Shown here in pieces: positions 1 through 5,177 of a stretch of DNA of 8,525 bases (position 1 is its first letter; each line of letters starts with the position of its first letter). The translations under genes and the position numbers were made by a program. The DNA is from Nitriliruptorales bacterium (lineage in GTDB: Bacteria > Actinomycetota > Nitriliruptoria > Euzebyales > Egibacteraceae), in contig SKPY01000503.1 of assembly GCA_007119305.1 (NCBI GenBank), positions 1-8,525 of the forward strand, written 5' to 3'. The notes under the pieces are model-generated. The model did not search any database. It saw nothing but the letters and a program-made list of their open reading frames with translations, and had not been told where the DNA came from.

Positions 1-47
1 ACTAGCTGCCCGGTCCATCGGGGACAGCATCGGCGAGTAGCGCACGC

Positions 48-176
48 ATCACGTGATTATGGGGGGCGGCCTCCGGAGGGCGAAGCGCGCATAGTCGCCC
101 GCCCGATATGCGCCGTCGAAGCGTCCGGCATCCACGTTCCGAAGCCATCGTTCAGCCTCGCGCCTCGATCCCACCA
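48..176 (-). pseudogene. Possible HEPN-domain remnant, 42 codons
   Basis: A short frame opens at an ATG 11 bases after the stop of the ImmA/IrrE-like gene, with AGGA (186-189) nine bases upstream. Residues 7-33 include EAERWLR and AGDYARFA. This resembles the first helix pair of HEPN-domain proteins of the MNT/HEPN toxin-antitoxin type, which typically read like 'A.RWL..A..D...A..LL..G.Y..A.F'. After residue 33 the frame turns into RRPPP and stops. An adjacent frame instead continues with PEAAPHNHVMRALLADA, loosely like the next HEPN helix ('QQAAEKALKALL'), so a frameshift near 75-85 is plausible. The stop TGA overlaps a further ATG (TGATG) that opens a 15-codon frame ending near base 2. The RNase motif of HEPN (Rx4-6H) is not reached. 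The resemblance is from memory and short, and a chance ORF is quite possible. The rest of bases 1-187 shows nothing else recognisable. Confidence 0.25.
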
Positions 177-187
177 TGACGGCGGTC

Positions 188-502
188 CTACTGGCGCCGC
201 TTCTTCCTGGCACGGGCTACCTGAATCAGTACGCCGCTTGCGTTGAGGCGGAAGCGGGCCATCGCAACCGAGACCTGATGCTCAGCGGCGATCCGTTCGG
301 GGTCCCAGTCCTTCCATGCTGCTCGCAGGACCAAGGATCGTGGGAGCAGTAGGCACCCGGCCAGCCAATTGACCTCCTCCTCTTGCTCAGCGTCGCACGT
401 GAAGAAGTCCACGTCCCCGACCCGCTCGACCTCAGCTAGCCCCATCTCGTCGCGAAGCTCAGCCGCGAGCCGCTCGGCCTCCGCCTTGAACCCCCGACGC
501 AC
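188..502 (-). CDS. ImmA/IrrE-like protein, internally deleted, probably non-functional
   Basis: A 104-residue frame starting with GTG, with AAGG five to eight bases upstream. The family comprises zinc metallopeptidases (ImmA/IrrE, DUF955) that cleave XRE-type repressors in phage, mobile-element and stress circuits. Residues 1-21 (RRGFKAEAERLAAELRDEMG) look like the N-terminus of an actinobacterial ImmA/IrrE protein. Residues 41-55 (EEEVNWLAGCLLLPR) match the conserved segment that carries the third zinc-side acidic residue and the 'N.LA..LL.P' helix. Residues 70-98 match the C-terminal helical tail. The family's middle, with the HExxH zinc site, should lie between these blocks, but only about 19 residues separate them and no HExxH is present. 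The normal length is about 150-200 residues or more. No XRE partner gene lies upstream; a tRNA-Ser gene does. The in-frame loss of the catalytic centre suggests a decaying remnant, though a non-catalytic regulator cannot be excluded. Composition is less GC-rich than its neighbours. Confidence 0.65.
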   Translation of the reverse strand: MRRGFKAEAERLAAELRDEMGLAEVERVGDVDFFTCDAEQEEEVNWLAGCLLLPRSLVLRAAWKDWDPERIAAEHQVSVAMARFRLNASGVLIQVARARKKRRQ

Positions 503-605
503 ACGCCTTGTACAGGCAGCGAGCGGGACGCGTGGGGAGCGAAGGCAATCTGCGGAAGCCCGCGCGCTGTGTCGCCGGCTGGTCGGCGCACTTTTTCCCC
601 GTGCC

Positions 606-627
606 GAATGTGATCCGGATGTGATCC
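606..627. repeat. Two tandem 11-bp repeats
   Basis: GAATGTGATCC (606-616) is followed directly by GGATGTGATCC (617-627), ten of eleven bases identical. The repeat sits in the 195-base gap between the tRNA terminator hairpin and the ImmA/IrrE-like gene. That gap contains no recognisable gene. Short direct repeats next to a tRNA 3' end can be integrase arm sites, but two copies are too few to decide. Confidence 0.45.
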
Positions 628-656
628 CAACGCCCCGTCCACCCCGAACGAGGCAA

Positions 657-692
657 CCACAGGCCGGCGCAGAATATGCGCCTGACCTGCGG
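657..692 (-). terminator. Probable terminator of tRNA-Ser
   Basis: Reading the minus strand, a two-tier hairpin begins five bases after the encoded CCA. The outer stem pairs CCGCAGG with CCTGTGG (one G-U pair). The inner stem is a perfect GGCGCA/TGCGCC (plus-strand 666-671 and 677-682) with a five-base loop. An asymmetric internal loop separates the two. The sequence after it (TTGCCTCGTT) is only mildly T-rich, as is usual for terminators in high-GC genomes. Confidence 0.5.
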
Positions 693-697
693 TTTCG

Positions 698-789
698 TGG
701 CGGTGGGGGAGGGATTCGAACCCTCGAGACCCTTGCGGGCCTACCCGCTTTCGAGGCGGGCGCACTCGGCCGGACTATGCGACCCCACC
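698..789 (-). tRNA. tRNA-Ser(CGA)
   Basis: Read on the minus strand, this gives a complete class II tRNA of 89 bases plus an encoded CCA (698-700). The acceptor stem pairs GGTGGGG (789-783) with CCCCACC (708-702), and the discriminator base is G. The anticodon stem CCCGC/GCGGG closes the loop CTCGAAA, giving anticodon CGA (plus-strand 751-753), which reads serine codon UCG. A long variable arm (AGGCCCGCAAGGGTCTC region) is the hallmark of tRNA-Ser. The T arm is GAGGG-TTCGAAT-CCCTC (725-709). The gene lies 71 bases downstream of tadA on the same strand. Remnants of accessory genes lie beyond its 3' end, the side normally used by tRNA-targeting integrases. Confidence 0.96.
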
Positions 790-860
790 GGAGTCGTCGA
801 CCCGCGAGTGTAGCCCGCGGCGTCAGCGGTGCCCACCCGCCGGGTGCTGGCGCGCGACGC

Positions 861-1352
861 TCAGGCCGACCCGCCCACCTCGGCCCGTCGAGCCGCTGAG
901 CGTTGCGCCTGGAAGAAGCGCCGCAGCAGCGTGCCGCACTCCTCCTCGAGCACCCCGCTGTGCACCTCGACCTGGTGGTTCAGGCGTGGCTCCCGGGCGA
1001 GGTCGTACAGGGAGCCGACCGCCCCCGCCTTGGGGTCGAGGGCCCCGAAGACGAGGGCGGGCAGGCGGGCGAGCACGAGCGCGCCCGCGCACATCGTGCA
1101 CGGCTCCAGCGTCACGTACAGGGTGCAGCCGTCGAGGCGCCACGACCCGCGCGCCCGGGCCGCGGCACGCAGGGCGAGCACCTCCGCGTGGGCGGTCGGG
1201 TCGGTATCGGCCTCGCGCCGGTTGTGCGCCGCCGCCACGAGCTCGCCGTCGGCGACGACGACCGCGCCCACGGGGACGTCGCCGTGTGCGCTGGCCAGCC
1301 GCGCCTCCTCGAGCGCGCGCTGCATCCAGAGCTTGTGCGTGAGCTGGCCCAT
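861..1352 (-). CDS. tadA: tRNA-specific adenosine deaminase TadA
   Basis: This cytoplasmic enzyme deaminates the wobble adenosine (A34) of tRNA-Arg(ACG) to inosine. The 163-residue product has the full zinc-dependent deaminase signature. H55 and E57 lie in DPTAHAEVLALR (zinc ligand and proton-shuttling glutamate). C85 and C88 lie in TLEPCTMCAGA, and are the other zinc ligands. Further TadA-typical segments are DVPVGAVV near residue 25, VFGALDPKAGA near 101, and LNHQVEV near 124. Length and the block order match E. coli TadA closely, so a general cytidine deaminase is unlikely. I chose the ATG at 1352 because homology begins within a few residues of it. Its ribosome binding site is weak, and a GTG at 1385 would add 11 residues. 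The reading frame stays open far upstream, but that part is not conserved-looking. hsp20 lies upstream and tRNA-Ser downstream, all on one strand. Confidence 0.95.
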   Translation of the reverse strand: MGQLTHKLWMQRALEEARLASAHGDVPVGAVVVADGELVAAAHNRREADTDPTAHAEVLALRAAARARGSWRLDGCTLYVTLEPCTMCAGALVLARLPALVFGALDPKAGAVGSLYDLAREPRLNHQVEVHSGVLEEECGTLLRRFFQAQRSAARRAEVGGSA

Positions 1353-1402
1353 GGGCGTGCACGCTACCCCGGCTTCGAGTGACACGAACGGAACCCCAGC
1401 AG

Positions 1403-1440
1403 TGTGGTTTCCCACAGGGTTGTCCCCACCTGGGGACAAC
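1403..1440. promoter_or_regulatory. Palindromic block with DnaA-box-like sequences
   Basis: A perfect inverted repeat has 10-bp arms (GTTGTCCCCA and its complement, 1419-1428 and 1431-1440) around CC. Each arm holds TTGTCCCCA, one base from the actinobacterial DnaA box TTGTCCACA. A third looser match, TTTCCCACA (1408-1416, two mismatches), overlaps a small TGTGG-TTTC-CCACA hairpin (1403-1416). The block lies between the hsp20 terminator-like hairpin and tadA, about 50-90 bases before the tadA start. It could be a DnaA-binding cluster, an operator for tadA or a second terminator. Confidence 0.4.
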
Positions 1441-1455
1441 GCTCGAGCAGACGAC

Positions 1456-1484
1456 GGGGGCGCGCCCCGTCGGGACGCGCCCCC
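1456..1484 (-). terminator. GC-rich hairpin after hsp20
   Basis: Nine-base perfect arms (GGGGGCGCG at 1456-1464 and CGCGCCCCC at 1476-1484) flank an 11-base loop. It begins 22 bases past the hsp20 stop in the direction of transcription. There is no T-run, so it is either a GC-rich terminator or an mRNA-end stabiliser separating hsp20 from tadA. An overlapping alternative pairing is GACGGGG/CCCCGTC. Confidence 0.5.
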
Positions 1485-1506
1485 GCGCGCACGTGCCGCG
1501 TGCCCC

Positions 1507-1956
1507 TCAAGCCTCGACCGCAGGCTGCTCGGCGCTGATCTTGATCCGGCGCGGCTGCTGCTCCGGCGGGTGCGGGATGCGCAGCTCGAGCAGGCCAAGG
1601 TCGAACGACGCGCTGATCGAATCGGGGTCGGTGCCCTCCGGCAGCGTGAAGCTGCGTTCGAACCGGCCGAGGTAGCGCTCGCGGCGCAGCCAGTCGTCGT
1701 CCTTCACGTCGACGTCGCTGAAGCGCTCGCCGGCGACCGTGAGCACCCCGTCCTGGACGGAGATGTCGACGTCGTCGGGCGCCATGCCGGGCAGCTCCAT
1801 GCGCACGACGAGCCCCTCGTCGGTGGTGAAGGCGTCGATCGGCGGCACGAACGCGCCCCGCGTGGTGCTCCCGGACGTGGCCCGGCCGAAGAGCTGGTTC
1901 ATGTCCCGCTGGAGAGCGGCGATTTCGCCCCACGGGTCCCAACGCATCACAGCCAT
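1507..1956 (-). CDS. Hsp20 family small heat-shock protein
   Basis: An ATP-independent holdase chaperone that forms oligomers and binds unfolding proteins in the cytoplasm. The 149-residue product has a short N-terminal arm (MRWDPWGEIAALQRDMNQLF, residues 4-23) typical of bacterial class A Hsp20. The alpha-crystallin domain spans roughly residues 38-130, with the strands ELPGMAPDDVDISV, GVLTVAGER (70-78) and RERYLGRFERSFTLPEG. The C-terminal IxI anchor is IKI (138-140). The usual 'A...nGvL' strand appears as ASFDLGLLELRIP, so the common Asn before Gly is Leu. The start is fixed by a strong AAGGAGG (1966-1972) nine bases upstream of the ATG at 1956. A 21-bp palindrome upstream resembles the HspR operator, so heat induction by HspR release is likely. 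It transcribes away from metG. Family assignment is very secure. Confidence 0.96.
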   Translation of the reverse strand: MAVMRWDPWGEIAALQRDMNQLFGRATSGSTTRGAFVPPIDAFTTDEGLVVRMELPGMAPDDVDISVQDGVLTVAGERFSDVDVKDDDWLRRERYLGRFERSFTLPEGTDPDSISASFDLGLLELRIPHPPEQQPRRIKISAEQPAVEA

Positions 1957-2007
1957 CAGTCACACCCTCCTTCTGTCCGTCGCCTGCGCTGGCGGATCTG
2001 CTCGCGT

Positions 2008-2028
2008 CCTGAGCGCATTGCGCTCAGG
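2008..2028. promoter_or_regulatory. HAIR-like operator (HspR-type) upstream of hsp20
   Basis: A perfect palindrome: 10-bp arms (CCTGAGCGCA and its complement) around a single T. In the HAIR layout it reads CCTGAGC-N7-GCTCAGG. The published HAIR consensus recognised by the MerR-like repressor HspR is CTTGAGT-N7-ACTCAAG. Each half-site agrees at five of seven bases, and the N7 spacing is exact. It ends 51 bases upstream of the hsp20 start codon, where it could block transcription. The hspR gene is not in this window. Confidence 0.6.
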
Positions 2029-2035
2029 TAATCGC

Positions 2036-2051
2036 ATGGTCAGTCTACCAT
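2036..2051. promoter_or_regulatory. Inverted repeat and putative hsp20 promoter region
   Basis: ATGGT (2036-2040) and ACCAT (2047-2051) form an inverted repeat around CAGTCT. On the minus strand the spacer region reads TATGGTAGACT, in which TAGACT fits the TAnnnT pattern of a -10 box, placed just upstream of the HAIR-like palindrome. No convincing -35 at the proper spacing is visible. Apart from this, the palindrome at 2008-2028 and the metG promoter elements, I see nothing in the 306-base hsp20-metG gap. Confidence 0.3.
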
Positions 2052-2222
2052 ATTGTGCACCGGCAAAACCACCCGTTGCGCCGCGACCCTCGGTGGCCGC
2101 TTGCACGACCGCGTCCACCGCCTGTGACCACGCGGGCGCCGGCTACCGGCGCCGCCTGGCATGCCTGCCCGCGCCCTGGGCTCCCCGGGACGGCTCGCGG
2201 CAGTCCGGCGCGGCGACCCCGC

Positions 2223-2228
2223 TACGAT
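2223..2228 (+). promoter_or_regulatory. Possible metG -10 element
   Basis: TACGAT within GCTACGATGG fits the actinobacterial -10 pattern (TAnnnT) and would give a leader of about 30 bases before the metG start. No clear -35 is present 16-18 bases upstream, so this is tentative. No T-box leader or other riboswitch fold is apparent. Confidence 0.35.
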
Positions 2229-2262
2229 GGCGCCCGAGACGCCAGCGACAGGAGCGCCGCAG

Positions 2263-4056
2263 ATGCGCGACAAGGTGTTCATCGGGGTCGCGTGGCCCTA
2301 CGCGAACGGTCCCCGCCACATCGGGCACGTGGCAGGGTTCGGCGTGCCCAGCGACGTGTTCGCCCGTTATCACCGGATGGCCGGCAACGACGTGCTGATG
2401 GTCAGCGGGACCGATGAGCACGGCACCCCGATCACGGTCGCAGCGGACGCGGAGGGGGTCGCACCGCGCGCGCTCGCAGAGCGCTACAACGCCGTCATCG
2501 CCGAGGACCTCGAGCACCTCGGCCTCACCTACGACCTGTTCACCCGCACGACCACGCGCAACCACTACCGGGTCGTCCAGGATCTGTTCGCCACGCTCTA
2601 CGAGCGCGGCTACATCCTGAAGGAAACCACCCTCGGGGCGTTCTCCGCGGAGTCGGGCCGGGCGCTGCCCGACCGCTACATCGAGGGCACCTGCCCGCAC
2701 TGCGGCTACGCGTTCGCGCGCGGCGACCAGTGCGACGACTGCGGCAAGCAGCTCGACCCGACCGACCTGATCGAACCCCGCTCGAAGACCGACGGCGAGC
2801 CGCCGGTGTTCAAGGACTCCGAGCACTTCTTCCTCGACCTGCCCGCGTTCGCGGAGCAGCTGCGGGTCTGGATCGAGCCGCGCACCGACTGGCGGCCGAA
2901 CATCAAGGCCTTCTCCCTGAACCTGATCGAGGACCTGAAGCCGCGCCCGATCACCCGCGACATCGACTGGGGCGTGCCGATCCCCCTGCCCGAGTACGTC
3001 GACCGGCCCGACAAGAAGATCTACGTGTGGTTCGACGCCGTGATCGGCTACCTGTCGGCGTCGCTGGAGTGGGCCCAGATGATCGGCGAACCGGACGCGT
3101 GGCGGGCGAGGTGGCAGAACCCCGACGCGGCGCACCTGTACTTCATGGGCAAGGACAACATCGTCTTCCACTCCGTCATCTGGCCGAGCATGCTGCTCGG
3201 CTACGGGGAGGGCGGCGAGGTCGGCGCGGGCACGCCGCTGCGCCTGCCCGACAACGTCGTGTCGAGCGAGTTCCTCACGATGGAGGGCCAGAAGTTCTCC
3301 TCCAGCCGCGGCGTGGTCATCTACGTCCGTGACGTGCTCGAGCGCTACGACCCCGACGCGCTGCGCTACTTCCTCATGATCGCGGGCCCGGAGAACGCCG
3401 ACACCGACTTCACGTGGGCCGAGTTCGTGCGGCGCAACAACGACGAGCTCGTCGCGACGTGGGGCAACCTCGCGCACCGCAGCCTGCGCCTCGCCGAGCA
3501 GCTCGGCGGCACCGTCCCCGAGCCGGGGACGCTGGCCGACGCCGACCGGGCGGTGCGGTCCGCGGTCGAGGACGGGTTCGCGGTCGTCGGGTCGCACCTC
3601 GCCGCAGCGCGCTTCAAGGCGGCGGTGCGCGAGACGCTGCGGCTCGCCTCCGAGGTCAACCAGTACCTGTCGGCCGAGGCGCCCTGGAAGCTGCGCGAGA
3701 CCGACCCGCAGCGGGCCCGCACGATCGTGCACACCGCCCTGCAGTGCGTGAACAACCTGAAGCTGCTGTTCGCGCCGATCCTGCCCTTCTCCAGCCAGCG
3801 CCTGCACGAGCTGCTCGGCCACGACGACGTCTGCGCGCCGCTGCCGGAACGCACCACCCACACCGACCCGGGCGGTGAGGAGCACATCGTGCTGCGCCGC
3901 CCGCAGGGGCAGGCCTTCGCGCACTGGGAGCCGGCGGAGCTGCCGGTGGGCCGGCCGCTGCGGCCCCCGCAGCCGCTGTTCACCAAGCTCGACCCGTCGG
4001 TGGCCGACGAGGAGCTGGCCCGCATGGAGGCGCGGGCCGCCGAGCAGGCAGACTAG
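2263..4056 (+). CDS. metG: Methionyl-tRNA synthetase
   Basis: It charges tRNA-Met with methionine using ATP, in the cytoplasm. The 597-residue class I synthetase has HIGH at residues 19-22, within WPYANGPRHIGHV. A zinc knuckle has four cysteines (C144, C147, C157, C160). WFDA is at 256-259, and the KMSKS loop appears as KFSSS at 344-348. The anticodon-binding helical domain follows, with FVRRNNDELVATWGNLAHR (about 388-406) and APWKLRE near 473. There is no C-terminal EMAP/Trbp111-like tRNA-binding domain, as in the shorter MetG forms. The KFSSS variant is, as I recall, common in actinobacterial MetG. The ATG at 2263 is chosen because AGGAG (2250-2254) lies eight bases before it and homology starts at once. 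The frame is open for 34 more codons upstream, with no conserved content. It diverges from hsp20, and the stop is followed directly by a strong hairpin. Confidence 0.97.
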   Translation: MRDKVFIGVAWPYANGPRHIGHVAGFGVPSDVFARYHRMAGNDVLMVSGTDEHGTPITVAADAEGVAPRALAERYNAVIAEDLEHLGLTYDLFTRTTTRNHYRVVQDLFATLYERGYILKETTLGAFSAESGRALPDRYIEGTCPHCGYAFARGDQCDDCGKQLDPTDLIEPRSKTDGEPPVFKDSEHFFLDLPAFAEQLRVWIEPRTDWRPNIKAFSLNLIEDLKPRPITRDIDWGVPIPLPEYVDRPDKKIYVWFDAVIGYLSASLEWAQMIGEPDAWRARWQNPDAAHLYFMGKDNIVFHSVIWPSMLLGYGEGGEVGAGTPLRLPDNVVSSEFLTMEGQKFSSSRGVVIYVRDVLERYDPDALRYFLMIAGPENADTDFTWAEFVRRNNDELVATWGNLAHRSLRLAEQLGGTVPEPGTLADADRAVRSAVEDGFAVVGSHLAAARFKAAVRETLRLASEVNQYLSAEAPWKLRETDPQRARTIVHTALQCVNNLKLLFAPILPFSSQRLHELLGHDDVCAPLPERTTHTDPGGEEHIVLRRPQGQAFAHWEPAELPVGRPLRPPQPLFTKLDPSVADEELARMEARAAEQAD

Positions 4057-4087
4057 CCGGCGGGACTGCACATGGCAGCCCCGCCGG
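4057..4087. terminator. Two-tier hairpin between convergent genes
   Basis: The hairpin starts at the base after the metG stop. The outer stem is CCGGCGGG (4057-4064) with CCCGCCGG (4080-4087). After one A-C mismatch comes an inner stem CTGC/GCAG around the loop ACATG. It ends nine bases before the stop of the convergent small secreted protein gene. The symmetry suits a bidirectional terminator, although neither side has a T-run. Confidence 0.65.
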
Positions 4088-4095
4088 GGCGGGTG

Positions 4096-4326
4096 CTACG
4101 GGGCGCAGGCCTCGCCGGTGAGGTGGAACTCGATCACGTCGGCGATCGTGCCCGGCGGGGTGGTGGAGGCGACGCCACCGATCGCGCCCTTCAGGCTCTG
4201 CACGCCCTGCGAGACGCAGGCGCCGTCGGCGGGTCCGTCGAAGCGAGGGGCAGCAGCGGCAGGGCCGGCGATGAGGCCGAGCGTGAGCGCGCTGGAGACG
4301 ACGAGGAGGAGCAGCCTGCGGGTCAT
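4096..4326 (-). CDS. Small secreted protein with two cysteines, function unknown
   Basis: A 76-residue protein I do not recognise. Residues 1-26 are a clear Sec signal peptide: MTRR, a hydrophobic core (LLLLVVSSALTLGLIA), then GPAAAA, with signal peptidase I cleavage likely within the Ala run. The mature part is about 50 residues, with only two cysteines (C37 and C74, the latter three from the end), so a single disulphide closing nearly the whole chain is likely. There is no lipobox, membrane anchor or known catalytic motif. A ribosome binding site AAAGGAA (4333-4339) sits six bases before the ATG and supports real translation. It lies 90 bases downstream of the TetR gene on the same strand and converges on metG. 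It may share the TetR transcript or have its own promoter. An exported structural or signalling peptide is possible, but nothing in the sequence decides. Confidence 0.75.
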   Translation of the reverse strand: MTRRLLLLVVSSALTLGLIAGPAAAAPRFDGPADGACVSQGVQSLKGAIGGVASTTPPGTIADVIEFHLTGEACAP

Positions 4327-4401
4327 GGGTGGTTCCTTTCGGTCGTTGGGGCCTTGCCTTGCGCCCCTTGGTTCGACCGGAGGGACCCGCCCGGATGCAG
4401 G

Positions 4402-4410
4402 TTTTTTTTT
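4402..4410. repeat. T9/A9 homopolymer
   Basis: Nine consecutive T on the plus strand (A on the minus strand), directly after the TetR stop codon and unusual in this GC-rich sequence. It has the wrong polarity to end the TetR transcript. It lies 76-84 bases before the small secreted protein start, where an A-tract could act as an upstream promoter element. Confidence 0.7.
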
Positions 4411-4416
4411 CGGCGC

Positions 4417-5037
4417 TCAGGGCGAGGCGCTCGCGTGGGCGCGACCCGCAGACTCCAGGTTGCCGAGACCGTCCCAGAGCAGGCCGACCATGTGCTCCAC
4501 AAACGCCTCGCGCGGCATCGGTCGCGTGGCCAGCCACCAGTCACTGGCGACCTGCATCATGCCGACGAGGGCGTGTCCCCACGCCTCGGCGGCCTGCTCC
4601 TGCTGGGGTGTGAGCGCGAACTCGTCACGCAGCGTCTGCGCGATCGCAGCCCCGATGCGCCGCACGAACTCGCTCACGACGCTGTGCGCCGCCGCGTCCT
4701 CCACGTACGCGCGGTGCATGAGGAAGCGGTAGATCTGCGGGTTCGCCTCGATGAACGCGAGGTAGGCGTCGACGGTCGCGGCGGCCCGCTCACGCCGCTC
4801 GCCCGGCTCCGCCAGGGTCGTGCGCACCGCGTCGACCACCGGCTGGGTGTAGCGCTCAGCCAGGGCCCGGTACAACCCGCTCTTGTCGCCGAAGTGGCGG
4901 TAGAGGATGGGCTTGGTGATGCCGGCCTCCGCCGCGATCGCCGTCATCGACGCCTCGGGGCCACGCGCCTTGATGACGCGGTCGGCGGCATCCAGCAGCT
5001 CGACGCGCCGCGCGGTTCGGTCGGCACCGGGCTCCAT
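4417..5037 (-). CDS. TetR/AcrR family transcriptional regulator
   Basis: A 206-residue dimeric repressor of the TetR family. The N-terminal helix-turn-helix covers about residues 9-57: RRVELLDAADRVIKARG, then MTAIAAEAGITKPILYRHFGDKSGLYRAL. The ITKPILYRHFGDK segment is the recognition-helix signature. Residues 65-200 form the helical ligand-binding domain, with features such as FIEANPQIYRFLMHRA (95-110) and the tryptophan-rich ASDWWLATRP (164-173). Hydrophobic residues there suggest a lipophilic ligand, perhaps an acyl-CoA or steroid, but this is inference. The ATG at 5037 is fixed by GGAGGAG (5048-5054) ten bases upstream and by the start of homology. The open frame further upstream runs antisense to the SDR gene and is not coding. 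The divergent SDR gene starts 186 bases away, so the regulator probably controls it and itself. Confidence 0.94.
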   Translation of the reverse strand: MEPGADRTARRVELLDAADRVIKARGPEASMTAIAAEAGITKPILYRHFGDKSGLYRALAERYTQPVVDAVRTTLAEPGERRERAAATVDAYLAFIEANPQIYRFLMHRAYVEDAAAHSVVSEFVRRIGAAIAQTLRDEFALTPQQEQAAEAWGHALVGMMQVASDWWLATRPMPREAFVEHMVGLLWDGLGNLESAGRAHASASP

Positions 5038-5077
5038 GGTCGCTGCTCTCCTCCGACGACGGCTGCTGTGCCAGAAC

Positions 5078-5121
5078 GGCAGGTGGGCGCTGGCCCGGGG
5101 CCCTCGGCGGGCCCACCCGCC
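5078..5121. promoter_or_regulatory. Long inverted repeat in the TetR leader
   Basis: Eleven-base arms with one mismatch (GGCAGGTGGGC at 5078-5088 and GCCCACCCGCC at 5111-5121) flank a 22-base spacer that itself holds a GGCC-rich palindrome. It lies between the TetR ribosome binding site and a minus-strand TACGAT (5128-5123) that could be the TetR -10 box. It may be an mRNA leader hairpin or an operator. High local G+C makes chance pairing more likely. Confidence 0.35.
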
Positions 5122-5162
5122 TATCGTACGGCGTGCTGCCCAACCGGCGTGCCACTCGTGCG

Positions 5163-5177
5163 TACCGGCGGTAAGGT
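5163..5177. promoter_or_regulatory. Candidate TetR operator over the SDR promoter
   Basis: TACCG-G-CGGTA (5163-5173) is a palindrome of the size and symmetry of TetR-family half-sites. It overlaps TAAGGT (5172-5177), which fits a plus-strand -10 box about 47 bases before the SDR start. Binding there would block SDR transcription. No strong -35 is visible. Confidence 0.35.

Noticed and set aside
1..697. Direct duplication of the tRNA-Ser 3' end (att site)
   Set aside because: No second copy of the GGTTCGAATCCC-containing end is present within this window; it may lie outside.
2029..2262. T-box or other riboswitch upstream of metG
   Set aside because: I could find no T-box sequence or specifier hairpin, and the likely leader is only about 30 bases.
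2143..4071. 642-codon open frame on the minus strand opposite metG
   Set aside because: It is a mirror of metG produced by GC-rich codon bias: low-complexity Arg/Gly/Val/Leu content, no motif, and no ribosome binding site.
4402..4410. T9 run as an intrinsic terminator
   Set aside because: It would serve a plus-strand transcript, but metG already ends at a hairpin 345 bases earlier, and no stable GC stem immediately precedes the run.
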